Below are positions 43,112 through 51,260 of a stretch of 64,000 nt of DNA, one piece after another. Location of the stretch: contig DAPKRQ010000152.1 in assembly GCA_031800475.1 (NCBI GenBank), positions 1-64,000 on the forward strand, in the 5' to 3' direction. The notes under the pieces were generated by a model, which did no database searches, had not been told where the DNA came from, and worked only from the letters and a program-made list of their open reading frames with translations. The stretch is from Kuafuiihalomonas phototrophica. GTDB lineage: Bacteria; Myxococcota; Kuafuiibacteriia; Kuafuiibacteriales; Kuafuiibacteriaceae. Both the position numbers and the translations under genes were made by a program. Position 1 is the first letter of the stretch; each line of letters begins with the position of its first letter.

Positions 43112-43843
43112 ATGAAAGCTGCATGGACATTGTCATCCATTCTGTTGATTTCCGCACCGATTCAAAACGGCCGAGCCGAGGCCGAACCCGAAGAGACCGC
43201 AGCCACGTCGAAAGCACCTCGCGTCGACGTGGATCGGCGCGCCCGAGACGAGGCTGTCGTAAAGCGAGCAGGCATTTTGGGCATGCTGCGCGATTCGGAA
43301 GATTCCGCCGTACTCCGGGTTCTCCTGTCGCACCGATTGGGCCCTGGGGTGGCCGCAGCCACGGCTCGGCTGAAGGGTACCGAGCAACGGGCTTCGCTCG
43401 AAGCGAGGGCCCGGCCAGCGGCCCCATCGAAAACTCGGCGTTCCGTCTCCATCGGAACGCTGGCTCGCTCCTCGGAAGCGAGCGTCAAAGAAGTGAAAAC
43501 CCGAGGAAAGGCTCGCGCTCGCCTCGGTGCGACCCGGACCCTGCCCGGCATCGATGCCTCCCACGTGCGTCGGGTGTTGCGCTCCGCCGATGAGGAGGTG
43601 GTGGCCTGCACGCGCTCCGAGCTGCGCCGGCAGCCCCGGTTCGAGGGCGTCTTCGACACCGAGCTTCGGGTGGGAGCCGACGGCAAGGTGGAGCAAGCGC
43701 GGGTGATTGCCGTGGACCGGGATGCACCGCAGCTGGTCGCCTGCCTCGAAACCGCCTTCCGCGGACTTCGCTTCAAAGCGCCCAAGGGCGGGGGGCAGGC
43801 CATCGTGAAGGACTCGTTCACCCTCGGCCGCTCGATTCCCTGA
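43112..43843 (+). CDS. Exported protein with AgmX/PglI-like C-terminal domain, sigma-54 controlled
   Basis: A 243-residue protein with a signal peptide (LSSILLISAPIQNGRA). A long basic, Ala/Arg-rich middle (30-150) has low complexity. The C-terminal ~90 residues follow the AgmX/PglI C-terminal (TonB-like) pattern: ACTRSELRRQP, LRVGADGKVEQA, LVACLETAFRGLRF and a final SFTL strand. In myxobacteria such domains occur in gliding- and envelope-associated proteins. The ATG follows GAGAAAGGCAC, shared with the lipoprotein leader at 40469. A sigma-54 promoter and GACAC sites lie upstream. The role is inferred from context only. Confidence 0.78.
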   Translation: MKAAWTLSSILLISAPIQNGRAEAEPEETAATSKAPRVDVDRRARDEAVVKRAGILGMLRDSEDSAVLRVLLSHRLGPGVAAATARLKGTEQRASLEARARPAAPSKTRRSVSIGTLARSSEASVKEVKTRGKARARLGATRTLPGIDASHVRRVLRSADEEVVACTRSELRRQPRFEGVFDTELRVGADGKVEQARVIAVDRDAPQLVACLETAFRGLRFKAPKGGGQAIVKDSFTLGRSIP

Positions 43844-43868
43844 AGCGTCCCATCGAATCGCCCCCCGT

Positions 43869-43908
43869 TGCGGCCGGTCCGCGGGCTGCACTGCGCGGAC
43901 CGGCCGCA
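43869..43908. terminator. Strong hairpin after the AgmX-C-like gene
   Basis: A 15-bp perfect inverted repeat (43869-43883 with 43894-43908) with a 10-base loop. No T-run follows, so it may be a transcript-end stabiliser or factor-assisted terminator rather than a classical intrinsic terminator. Confidence 0.5.
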
Positions 43909-43994
43909 CCCATCGAAGCTGGCTTGTCGACCTACCGAGTCTCTTTCCGCGATGAAAGCTTGGCCTCGACCGGGATCCTTGGTGACAAGGCACC

Positions 43995-44852
43995 GTGCCT
44001 CACGCACTCGAGCACAGTTTCGAAGGCATCGGCGGCCCGCAGCCAGCCTGGGCCGTGACGCCGGATGGCCCCGCCAAGGCGAGCTTCGCCCTGATGCCGG
44101 CCCTCGGCATTCCCGCCGGCTACTATCACGAGTTTCTGGAACGGATCGCCGACCACGGCATCGCCGCCGCGGTCTGCGAGCTTCCGGGCTCGGGCGAGAG
44201 CCCGGCTCGACGTCCGGAAAGCCGCGTCCATTGGAGCTACGACGAACTGGTCCGCGTTCAAGCCGAGGGCCTGTTTCGCTGGTGTGCCGAGCTGGTCCCC
44301 GGCGCTCCCTTCTTCTGGGGCGGACATTCGCTCGGCGGGCAGGTGGCAGCACTGCACACAGGCTATCGAAACGAGTGTGTTCGTGGGTTGGCACTGTTGG
44401 CATCGGGCTCACCGCACCACGCTGCTTGGGGCGGCTTCGCCGGACTCCAGATCCGCGTAGCGGGAATGGTAGCCGAGAGTCTCGCCCTTACCCTCGGCTA
44501 CCTGCCCGGAGACCGACTGGGATTCGGAGGCAGAGAGTCGAAACGACTGATTTCCGACTGGCACCGAGCCCTTCGAACTGGGAGCTTTTCGACCGAGCGC
44601 TTCGATGGAGATGGACTTCTCGGTGCAGCTACCTGCGACGCCCTGGTGGTCACGGTGTGGGACGACGACTGGGCGCCGGCGGAGTCGGCCCGCACACTTC
44701 TCGGCCGCACCCGTTGCGGCCAAACCCAGTGGTATCGGGTCGAAGGCGACGCGCCCGTGGGCCACAATCGATGGCCACGCAGGCGCCCGAGAGAGGTCGC
44801 AGCACGGCTGGCCGAGTTCGTCGAGCAACGGCTGGACCGTCCGAGCACCTAA
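43995..44852 (+). CDS. Alpha/beta hydrolase
   Basis: A 285-residue alpha/beta-hydrolase-fold protein. The nucleophile elbow is GHSLGG (Ser112), the catalytic His is probably in APVGHNRW near 253, and the acid probably in VWDDDW near 220. It resembles serine-aminopeptidase/monoacylglycerol-lipase-like hydrolases, but the substrate is not shown. No signal peptide. The start is GTG at 43995, before which there is no strong ribosome-binding site. Confidence 0.8.
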   Translation: MPHALEHSFEGIGGPQPAWAVTPDGPAKASFALMPALGIPAGYYHEFLERIADHGIAAAVCELPGSGESPARRPESRVHWSYDELVRVQAEGLFRWCAELVPGAPFFWGGHSLGGQVAALHTGYRNECVRGLALLASGSPHHAAWGGFAGLQIRVAGMVAESLALTLGYLPGDRLGFGGRESKRLISDWHRALRTGSFSTERFDGDGLLGAATCDALVVTVWDDDWAPAESARTLLGRTRCGQTQWYRVEGDAPVGHNRWPRRRPREVAARLAEFVEQRLDRPST

Positions 44853-44920
44853 AGCCTGTTTTTGTGTCGCGCTTCGAGACAGAGTGCGAGCTCGGGGTCG
44901 AGCTCGACGGAAGGGGGCCG

Positions 44921-45343
44921 ATGACTGGCAACATGGCTTCCGAACGACTGTTCTCGGTGGACGGCGTGGCCGACGTGGACCTCTTTCGGCCCGAAGCAGC
45001 CTTGGTGGTCCATTGGCATTCGTTTCACGACACCCAGGGCGTGATCGAAGTGATGAAGCAGGGGCTGAACATGGTGAAGCAGCACCAGATACGGGTTTGG
45101 GTGGCCGACACGCAACGAACCCGCGGCGCCATGTCGGACGAGGCGCAGGCATTCATTGCCGAGTCCGTGTCCGAGTTCGAGGCTGCTGGCCTCGAAGCCG
45201 TGCTGACCGTGACGCCGACCAGCGCCGTCACGTCCATGTCGAACCGGCGATGGCAGGGTCAGGTGCGAAAGGACTTCGTGATGCAGGAAGTCGGCTCGGT
45301 GGAAGAGGCCTTGGACCTGGGCCGATTGAAGGCAGCCAGCTGA
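44921..45343 (+). CDS. STAS/SpoIIAA-like small protein
   Basis: A 140-residue soluble protein. The strand-helix order (ALVVHWHSFHD, IRVWVADTQRTRG, FEAAGLEAVLTVTP) resembles SpoIIAA/STAS-like domains often found in proteobacteria of unknown role. The ATG at 44921 has AAGGGGG about 4 bases upstream. It follows the alpha/beta hydrolase by 68 bases in the same direction. Confidence 0.65.
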   Translation: MTGNMASERLFSVDGVADVDLFRPEAALVVHWHSFHDTQGVIEVMKQGLNMVKQHQIRVWVADTQRTRGAMSDEAQAFIAESVSEFEAAGLEAVLTVTPTSAVTSMSNRRWQGQVRKDFVMQEVGSVEEALDLGRLKAAS

Positions 45344-45363
45344 CCGCCGCTCACATCGGGGTA

Positions 45364-45693
45364 TCAGGAAAACAGCTTCGCCCCGAAGAAGAGGGAGGCC
45401 AAGCCGGCGATCACGGCAACCTCTGCCCCCAGACAGAGCTTGAACCATAGAGGGGTCCGCATCCGGGTGGCGAGGCCTCCGCGGTCACCCAGGTTGCCTC
45501 CCAGTTGGCTGGAGTTTCCGATCAACCGGTAGCCGACGTCGGGCCGAAAGCGGCGGGTGACGCGCCAGATTGGAAACAAGGTCCACAGGGCGAGCCCGAC
45601 CCAAAAAGCGGTTCCGCCCAGGGACAGGAGCGCCGTCCCCACGCCCAGCACGAAGGAGTACGACACGAACAGCCAAACAACGAGCCCGCCCAT
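45364..45693 (-). CDS. Small membrane protein
   Basis: A 109-residue protein with three hydrophobic helices (about 3-24, 27-42 and 85-105) and a short polar loop with RPDVGYRLIGNSS. No family recognised. Convergent with the STAS-like gene and upstream of nothing on its strand until icd ends at 45886. Confidence 0.65.
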   Translation of the reverse strand: MGGLVVWLFVSYSFVLGVGTALLSLGGTAFWVGLALWTLFPIWRVTRRFRPDVGYRLIGNSSQLGGNLGDRGGLATRMRTPLWFKLCLGAEVAVIAGLASLFFGAKLFS

Positions 45694-45885
45694 GCCACCA
45701 GGCTAACACGAAGTCCGAAAAACCGCTGCCGGACCCGTCTGCGGTCGGGCGCGGGGCGGGCATCGATGGACCGGCGTCGCGTGACCGGGCTCGACCGAGT
45801 CCGCGCGACGGCCCGGCGGGCCGACAGCTCCACGACGCAGCGGCTTGGGTGACCGGCGGCCTAGAGGCACCACACGAACCCCGCA

Positions 45886-47193
45886 TCAGGCCATGTTCTC
45901 GATCAAGAGGTCGGCGAACTCGGAAGTCTTCACCTTGGTGGCCCCCTCCATCTGACGGTGGAAGTCGTAGGTGACGGTCTTGTTGCCGATGGTGCGGTCG
46001 AGTCCGGCCACGATCAGGTCGGCCGCTTCGTGCCAGCCCAGGTGCCGGAGCATCAACTCGCCGGACAAGATCACCGATCCCGGGTTCACCACGTCCTTGT
46101 TCGCGTACTTCGGGGCGGTTCCGTGGGTCGCTTCGAAAATGGCATGACCGGTCTCGTAATTGATGTTGCCTCCGGGGGCGATTCCGATGCCCCCGACTTG
46201 GGCGGCCAGGGCGTCGGACAGGTAGTCTCCGTTCAAATTCGGGGTCGCGATGACGTCGAACTCGGTGGGTCGGGTGAGCACCTGCTGGAGCGTGATGTCC
46301 GCGATCGAGTCCTTGACGATCAGCTTGTGGGCCTTCTTCGCCTCATCGAGCTCGGCGTTGGCCGCTTCGACCCCGCGGGACTCGGCGGTGCGCTGCCACT
46401 GGGACTTGCCCATGGTGCCCCACCCATACGTCTGGTCCGCAAACTCCCGTTCGGCGAGCTCGTACCCCCACTGCAAGAACGCCCCCTCGGTAAACTTCAT
46501 GATGTTGCCCTTGTGGACCAATGTGACGCTCTTTCGACCGCGGTCGAGTGCATATCGAATCGCTGCGCGAACCAGCCGCTCGGTCCCTTCACGAGAAACC
46601 GGCTTGATGCCGATCCCGGAGGACTCCGGAAATCGAATTTTCGCGGCTTCCTCCGGAAACTGCTCCTGGAAGATCCTCATGAACCGCTTCAGCTCCGGGG
46701 TTCCCTCCTGAAACTCGATGCCCGCGTAGATGTCTTCGGTGTTCTCTCGAAAGATCACCATGTCCACGTCCATGGGTCGCTGCACGGGGCTGGGCACGTT
46801 TTGGAACCACCGGACCGGACGCAGGCAGGTGTACAGGTCCAACAGCTGCCGCAGGGCCACGTTCAAAGAACGAATGCCACCCCCCACCGGCGTGGTGAGC
46901 GGCCCCTTGATGCCGACCCGATAGTTGCGAAACGCCTCGACCGTCCGGTCCGGCAGCCATTCGCCGAATGCATCGAAGGCCTTTTGGCCCGCGAATACCT
47001 CGAACCACGCGATGGCCTTTCTTCCCCCGTAGGCCTTTTCGACCGCAGCGTCGAACACCCTTTGCGAGGCGCGCCAGATATCGGGCCCCGTGCCATCCCC
47101 CTCGATGAACGGAACGATCGGTCGGTCGCCGGGCTCGACCTGGTCTCCGTGGAGTTGGATGGTATCGCCGGACGGGGCTTCGAAATCGGCCAT
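45886..47193 (-). CDS. icd: Isocitrate dehydrogenase, NADP type
   Basis: It oxidises isocitrate to 2-oxoglutarate in the TCA cycle. It has 435 residues. Ser109 in GGGIRSLNVALRQ is the position phosphorylated by AceK in enterics and also contacts substrate. HGTAPKYANKDVVNPGS carries the Lys and Tyr that favour NADP. The frame is complete. It is divergent from glgC across 117 bases. Confidence 0.96.
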   Translation of the reverse strand: MADFEAPSGDTIQLHGDQVEPGDRPIVPFIEGDGTGPDIWRASQRVFDAAVEKAYGGRKAIAWFEVFAGQKAFDAFGEWLPDRTVEAFRNYRVGIKGPLTTPVGGGIRSLNVALRQLLDLYTCLRPVRWFQNVPSPVQRPMDVDMVIFRENTEDIYAGIEFQEGTPELKRFMRIFQEQFPEEAAKIRFPESSGIGIKPVSREGTERLVRAAIRYALDRGRKSVTLVHKGNIMKFTEGAFLQWGYELAEREFADQTYGWGTMGKSQWQRTAESRGVEAANAELDEAKKAHKLIVKDSIADITLQQVLTRPTEFDVIATPNLNGDYLSDALAAQVGGIGIAPGGNINYETGHAIFEATHGTAPKYANKDVVNPGSVILSGELMLRHLGWHEAADLIVAGLDRTIGNKTVTYDFHRQMEGATKVKTSEFADLLIENMA

Positions 47194-47310
47194 GAAAGCG
47201 GCGTAGCGGAAAGGTGGGTCGGCCGTCCACCCGGGCCCGGCGGACGCCGGGCCGTCGCTGGATTCGGGACCGGTGGCCTGGACCCCACGGCCGTGCTAGG
47301 GCCATCCGCG

Positions 47311-48552
47311 ATGCGGATCTTGGCGATGATTCTGGCCGGAGGAGAGGGGAAACGGTTGTGGCCCCTGACCGACGAGCGAGCCAAGCCGGCCGTCCCCTTC
47401 GGAGGCCGCTATCGCATCATCGACTTCGTTCTGTCGAACTTCGTGAACTCGGGCATCCACCGGATCAAGGTGGTGACCCAGTACAAATCGGACAGCCTAC
47501 TGAAGCACTTGTTCCGTACCTGGAACCGGTTTGCCGGCTTCGGCGGTTTCGTGGAGCCCGTCCCGCCCCAGCAGAATCTTTCGAAAGACTGGTACTCCGG
47601 CAGCGTGGACGCCATCTTTCAAAACCTCAACATCATCGACGATGAACATCCCGACCTCGTTGCGGTGTTCGGGGGTGATCACGTCTACAAGATGGACGTT
47701 CGGCAGATGGTCGACTTTCATCTCGAAAAGGGCGCGGCAGCCACGGTGGCCGCGATTCCGGTGCCCCGCGATCGAGCCAAGCGGTTCGGTTGCATCGCCA
47801 CGGATGAGTCGAATCGGATGATCGGCTTCGTAGAAAAGCCCGACGATCCTCCCGAGATGCCGAACCGCCCCGGCTGGTCCCTCGCTTCGATGGGCAACTA
47901 CCTGTTCGACCCGGAGGTACTGACGCGGGAGTGCCGATCAGACGCCGAGCGTCCCGGTAGCAAGCACGACTTCGGCGGAGACCTGCTCCCGAACCTTTAC
48001 CAGAGAGAACCGGTCTACGTGTACGATTTTCAGACGAATACCGTCCCCGGAGAATCCGAAGCTGCGCGGGGCTACTGGGTCGACATCGGAACCATCGAAG
48101 CCTACTACGAGGCCTCGATGGACCTGGTTTCGGTGTCGCCATCCTTCAACCTCTACAACCGCTCCTGGAAGATCAAAACATTCGAAAGCGCCGAGCCTCC
48201 CGCGAAATTCGTATTCGCCGATCAGGAACGAAAGCGCATCGGCATCGCCACCGATTCCATGGTGTGCGAAGGCTGCATCATCTCCGGAGGCCACTTGGAG
48301 CGAAGCCTCTTGAGCCACCGGGTCCGGATCAATTCGTTCGCCCACGTGAGCGAGTCGGTTCTGTTCGAGGGAGTGAACGTTGGGCGACACTGTCGGATTC
48401 GGCGGGCGATCATCGACAAAGGAATTGACATTCCGGAAGGTACGACCATCGGCTATGACGAAGACGAAGATCGCAGGCGGTTCTTCGTCTCGGACGATGG
48501 GGTCGTGGTCGTTCCGAAGAAGGGTATCCTGAGCGACCGCGGCCGTTCCTGA
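47311..48552 (+). CDS. glgC: Glucose-1-phosphate adenylyltransferase
   Basis: It makes ADP-glucose for glycogen synthesis. It has 413 residues from the ATG at 47311; the much longer open frame upstream is antisense to icd. LAGGEGKRLWPLT is the nucleotidyltransferase signature, VEKPDDP the second, and the C-terminal left-handed beta-helix (about 290-390) carries hexapeptide-like repeats. No other glg gene is in the window. Confidence 0.95.
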   Translation: MRILAMILAGGEGKRLWPLTDERAKPAVPFGGRYRIIDFVLSNFVNSGIHRIKVVTQYKSDSLLKHLFRTWNRFAGFGGFVEPVPPQQNLSKDWYSGSVDAIFQNLNIIDDEHPDLVAVFGGDHVYKMDVRQMVDFHLEKGAAATVAAIPVPRDRAKRFGCIATDESNRMIGFVEKPDDPPEMPNRPGWSLASMGNYLFDPEVLTRECRSDAERPGSKHDFGGDLLPNLYQREPVYVYDFQTNTVPGESEAARGYWVDIGTIEAYYEASMDLVSVSPSFNLYNRSWKIKTFESAEPPAKFVFADQERKRIGIATDSMVCEGCIISGGHLERSLLSHRVRINSFAHVSESVLFEGVNVGRHCRIRRAIIDKGIDIPEGTTIGYDEDEDRRRFFVSDDGVVVVPKKGILSDRGRS

Positions 48553-48619
48553 CGCCGCCTGCTCGCACTTTTCGAAGCTTCATGTTCGAGCCGACCTGGC
48601 GGAAGGGACCGAGACGGGC

Positions 48620-50380
48620 ATGAACCTGTCGGCGGTGATCACGGCCCTGGCGCTGGCGGGTGTCCTGGGCGGTCTCGTCTTCTTTCGGCTGCCCGCCTAC
48701 GTGCCCTTGCTCCTGGCGCTGCTCGCCCTGATGCTGACCGGCATCCTGGAGCCCGCCGAGGCTTTGGCCGGATTCGGAAATCCCGGCCTGGTGACGGTCG
48801 GTGCCCTGTTCGTGGTGGCGGCAGCCCTGCGGGAGACCGGCGTCGTGACGCGCCTGGTACAGCCGTGGCTCGGTCGCCCCCGCACGGCCCGGGCGGCGCT
48901 GCTCCGGCTGGTCCCGCCGGTCACGGTGCTGAGCGCGTTCGTCAACAACACGCCGGTGGTGGCGGTCCTGCTGCCGGTGGTCGGGGACTGGTCCCGCCGG
49001 ATCCGGGTTCCGGCTTCACAGCTGTTGATGCCCCTGTCCTACGCGGCGATCCTGGGGGGCCTGTGCACCCTGGTCGGTACCAGCACGAACTTGGTGGTGC
49101 AGGGGGTGTTGCTGTCTTCGGGCCGCGAGGGACTCGGCGTGTTCGAAGTCGCCACGGTGGGCATTCCCGTCGCTGCGGCCGGGACCCTCACCCTGCTCGC
49201 CTTGGCGCCCCGGCTTCTTCCGGCCCACGACGATGGCCTGCGGGCCCTGTTGGACCCCCGAGAATACACCTTGGAGATGATCGTCGATCCATCGGGCCCC
49301 TTCGTGGGACGCACCATCGAAGAGGCCGGGCTGCGGCACCTTCCCGGCGTGTTCTTGGCAGAACTCCACCGCGGCCGGCAGGTGCGCCCCGCGGTCTCTC
49401 CAGACGAACGACTGGAGGCGGGCGATCAGCTGGTGTTCGTTGGCCAGATCCAGGCGGTGGTCGACCTGCGGCGCACCCCGGGGCTCCTTCCGGCCGACGA
49501 GCCCCGATTCGAGCTGCGCCAGCGCGACAACCGAATCTTCGTGGAAGCGGTGGTTTCTGGCCTCTGCCCGGTGGTCGGACGCACCGTGCGGGAAGGACGG
49601 TTTCGGACGCACTACGGCGCCGCGGTGCTCGGGGTCGCCCGGCAGGGTGAGCGGATCCAAGCCCGGATCGGCGACATCCGACTGAAGGGCGGCGACACCC
49701 TTCTGCTCGAAGCGCCGCGGGACTTTCTGGAACGGCATCGCCACTCGAACGAATTTCACCTGGTCAGCCGTCTGGAGGACGAGGAACCTCCGCGCCACGA
49801 TCGGGCAGGCTGGGCCCTGGCCTTGTTCGTCGGAATGTTCGGTCTGGTCCTGCTCGGCGTCCCGCTGTCGGTGGCGGCGCTGAGCGGAGCCTTGGCCATG
49901 ATCCTGTCTGGCTGCCTGTCCGAAGAGAACGCCCGCAAGCGGGTGGACTGGCCGCTGCTTTTGACCATCGGCGCTTCCTTGGGGCTCGGTCGGGCCCTGA
50001 GCCGGTCTGGGCTGGCGGATGCGGCGGCCGGCGGCATGCTCGTGCTGGCCCAAGACAGCCGCCTGGGAGCCTTGATCGTCCTATACGCCGGAGCCACGGC
50101 CCTGTCCCAACTCGTGAGCAACGCGGGGGCCGCGGTGGTGGCGGTGCCGGTGGCTCTGTCGGTGGCGGAGCGCCTGGGGGTGGCCGAGCGTCCCTTCGTC
50201 CTGGCCGCCCTGGTTGCGTCCTCGGCCGCGTTCCTGACGCCCCTGGGGTACCAGACCAACCTGATGGTCTTCGGGGCCGGGGGCTATCGGATGGCCGACT
50301 TCTTGCGGCTCGGCCTCCCCCTGACTGCCATCTGCGGCACGGTGGCCGTGACCGTGCTGTGGGCCTGGGCCGGAGGCTGA
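48620..50380 (+). CDS. SLC13/DASS-type permease with two TrkA-C domains
   Basis: Ion-coupled anion transporter of 586 residues. Two blocks of membrane helices (1-205 and 400-586) flank a cytoplasmic part containing two TrkA-C/RCK-C regulatory domains (about 215-295 and 305-385). The hairpin motifs NNTPVV and GTSTN in the first half and SNAGAAVV and GYQTN in the second are the substrate/sodium-binding repeats. The organic-acid or sulfate specificity is not shown. It starts 67 bases after glgC. Confidence 0.9.
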   Translation: MNLSAVITALALAGVLGGLVFFRLPAYVPLLLALLALMLTGILEPAEALAGFGNPGLVTVGALFVVAAALRETGVVTRLVQPWLGRPRTARAALLRLVPPVTVLSAFVNNTPVVAVLLPVVGDWSRRIRVPASQLLMPLSYAAILGGLCTLVGTSTNLVVQGVLLSSGREGLGVFEVATVGIPVAAAGTLTLLALAPRLLPAHDDGLRALLDPREYTLEMIVDPSGPFVGRTIEEAGLRHLPGVFLAELHRGRQVRPAVSPDERLEAGDQLVFVGQIQAVVDLRRTPGLLPADEPRFELRQRDNRIFVEAVVSGLCPVVGRTVREGRFRTHYGAAVLGVARQGERIQARIGDIRLKGGDTLLLEAPRDFLERHRHSNEFHLVSRLEDEEPPRHDRAGWALALFVGMFGLVLLGVPLSVAALSGALAMILSGCLSEENARKRVDWPLLLTIGASLGLGRALSRSGLADAAAGGMLVLAQDSRLGALIVLYAGATALSQLVSNAGAAVVAVPVALSVAERLGVAERPFVLAALVASSAAFLTPLGYQTNLMVFGAGGYRMADFLRLGLPLTAICGTVAVTVLWAWAGG

Positions 50381-50473
50381 TGCCCCGCCGGCCCCGGTGG
50401 GGACGGGCGAACCGGGGGCCGAGGCGGCCAGGGGACCTTGCCTCGATGGCGGCGGAGCCCCACGGTGATTCGG

Positions 50474-51049
50474 ATGCGCGGTCTCGGTCTCGGTCTGGTC
50501 CTCTCGGGCTTGCTCGCCTGCGGCAACGAAGCCCCCCAGCTCGGGGGCGAAGCCGATCCCGCCGCCGACGGGGGCGCCGAGCCCGACCTCGGCGCCGACG
50601 CCGAAGCGGACCTGGGTGCCGAAACCGGTCCCGACGGCGCCGTGTTGGACGCCCGAGCCCCCTGCCAGGTCGAAGACTGCGAAGGCGAGGCGATCCAGAT
50701 CCCGCGCGGCCCGTCCATCGAGCTGCCGCCATGCTGTCTCGAGGCCCCTGCCTCGGGCTGCGGCTACGATCTGTCGGAGGTCGACTTCGCGGAGTTTTTG
50801 GGCCGGGATCCCGGGGTGCCCGAAGGCGCATGCATACCCCAACGCTTCGAGGGGGAGCTGGACCCCAGCTGCCCCGAGCAAGAGGTCGAGTTGGGCCCGG
50901 TCCAGGCCCAACTGCGGGGCTGCTGCCGGCCGGACGGCACCTGCGGAGTGAACCTGGACCTATCGTTGTTGGGCGGCCCCCGTTTCGGCTGCATTCCCAC
51001 CCGCACCGGCACCGACACCTCGACCCGTTGCGGCGACTCGGGCGGCTGA
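50474..51049 (+). CDS. Cysteine-rich lipoprotein
   Basis: A 191-residue lipoprotein: lipobox LLAC, then an acidic Asp/Ala/Gly linker (25-70), then a domain with 12 cysteines in pairs and singles (CQVEDC, PPCC, GCGYD, GCC, TCG, GCIP). An even number of Cys outside the lipobox suggests disulfides in an exported domain. This pattern recurs in lipoproteins of deltaproteobacteria as far as I recall. No catalytic motif is seen. Confidence 0.7.
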   Translation: MRGLGLGLVLSGLLACGNEAPQLGGEADPAADGGAEPDLGADAEADLGAETGPDGAVLDARAPCQVEDCEGEAIQIPRGPSIELPPCCLEAPASGCGYDLSEVDFAEFLGRDPGVPEGACIPQRFEGELDPSCPEQEVELGPVQAQLRGCCRPDGTCGVNLDLSLLGGPRFGCIPTRTGTDTSTRCGDSGG

Positions 51050-51175
51050 CGGCCCATCCCGCCTCGGCTCAACCCTCACCATGTTTCCACCTATTTCCTC
51101 GGATGCCCGTGTGATTCCGGGAACCTGGATAGGCCGGCGCGCAGCGTCGGCCCCTGCATTCGGTGCCCCGACAGA

Positions 51176-51223
51176 CCGCTACCCCTTGTGTTGACAGGGC
51201 CCGAAGGCCCCTATATCTGGGTA
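51176..51223. promoter_or_regulatory. Promoter of nrdA overlapped by two NrdR-type boxes
   Basis: A -35-like TTGACA is at 51191-51196; TATATC at 51212-51217 (15-base spacer) or TATCTG at 51214-51219 (17-base spacer) can serve as -10. Two 16-base NrdR-like boxes, 51176-51191 (about 12/16 to the consensus, CTTGTGT end) and 51208-51223 (about 10/16, TATATCT core), lie 32 bases apart and cover the two elements. Confidence 0.6.
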
Positions 51224-51247
51224 TGGTCTCAGCTTCAGAGCCATACC
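51220..51247 (+). promoter_or_regulatory. Leader hairpin of nrdA
   Basis: GGTATGG (51220-51226) pairs with CCATACC (51241-51247), and CTC/GAG extends the stem after a one-base bulge, around an AGCTTCA loop. It ends immediately before the GGGAGGG ribosome-binding site and would form near the transcript 5' end. Confidence 0.55.
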
Positions 51248-51260
51248 GGGAGGGAACTTC

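Noticed and set aside
45958..47310. Long N-terminal extension of glgC
   Set aside because: This part is antisense to icd and carries no domain; the normal start at 47311 matches the family.
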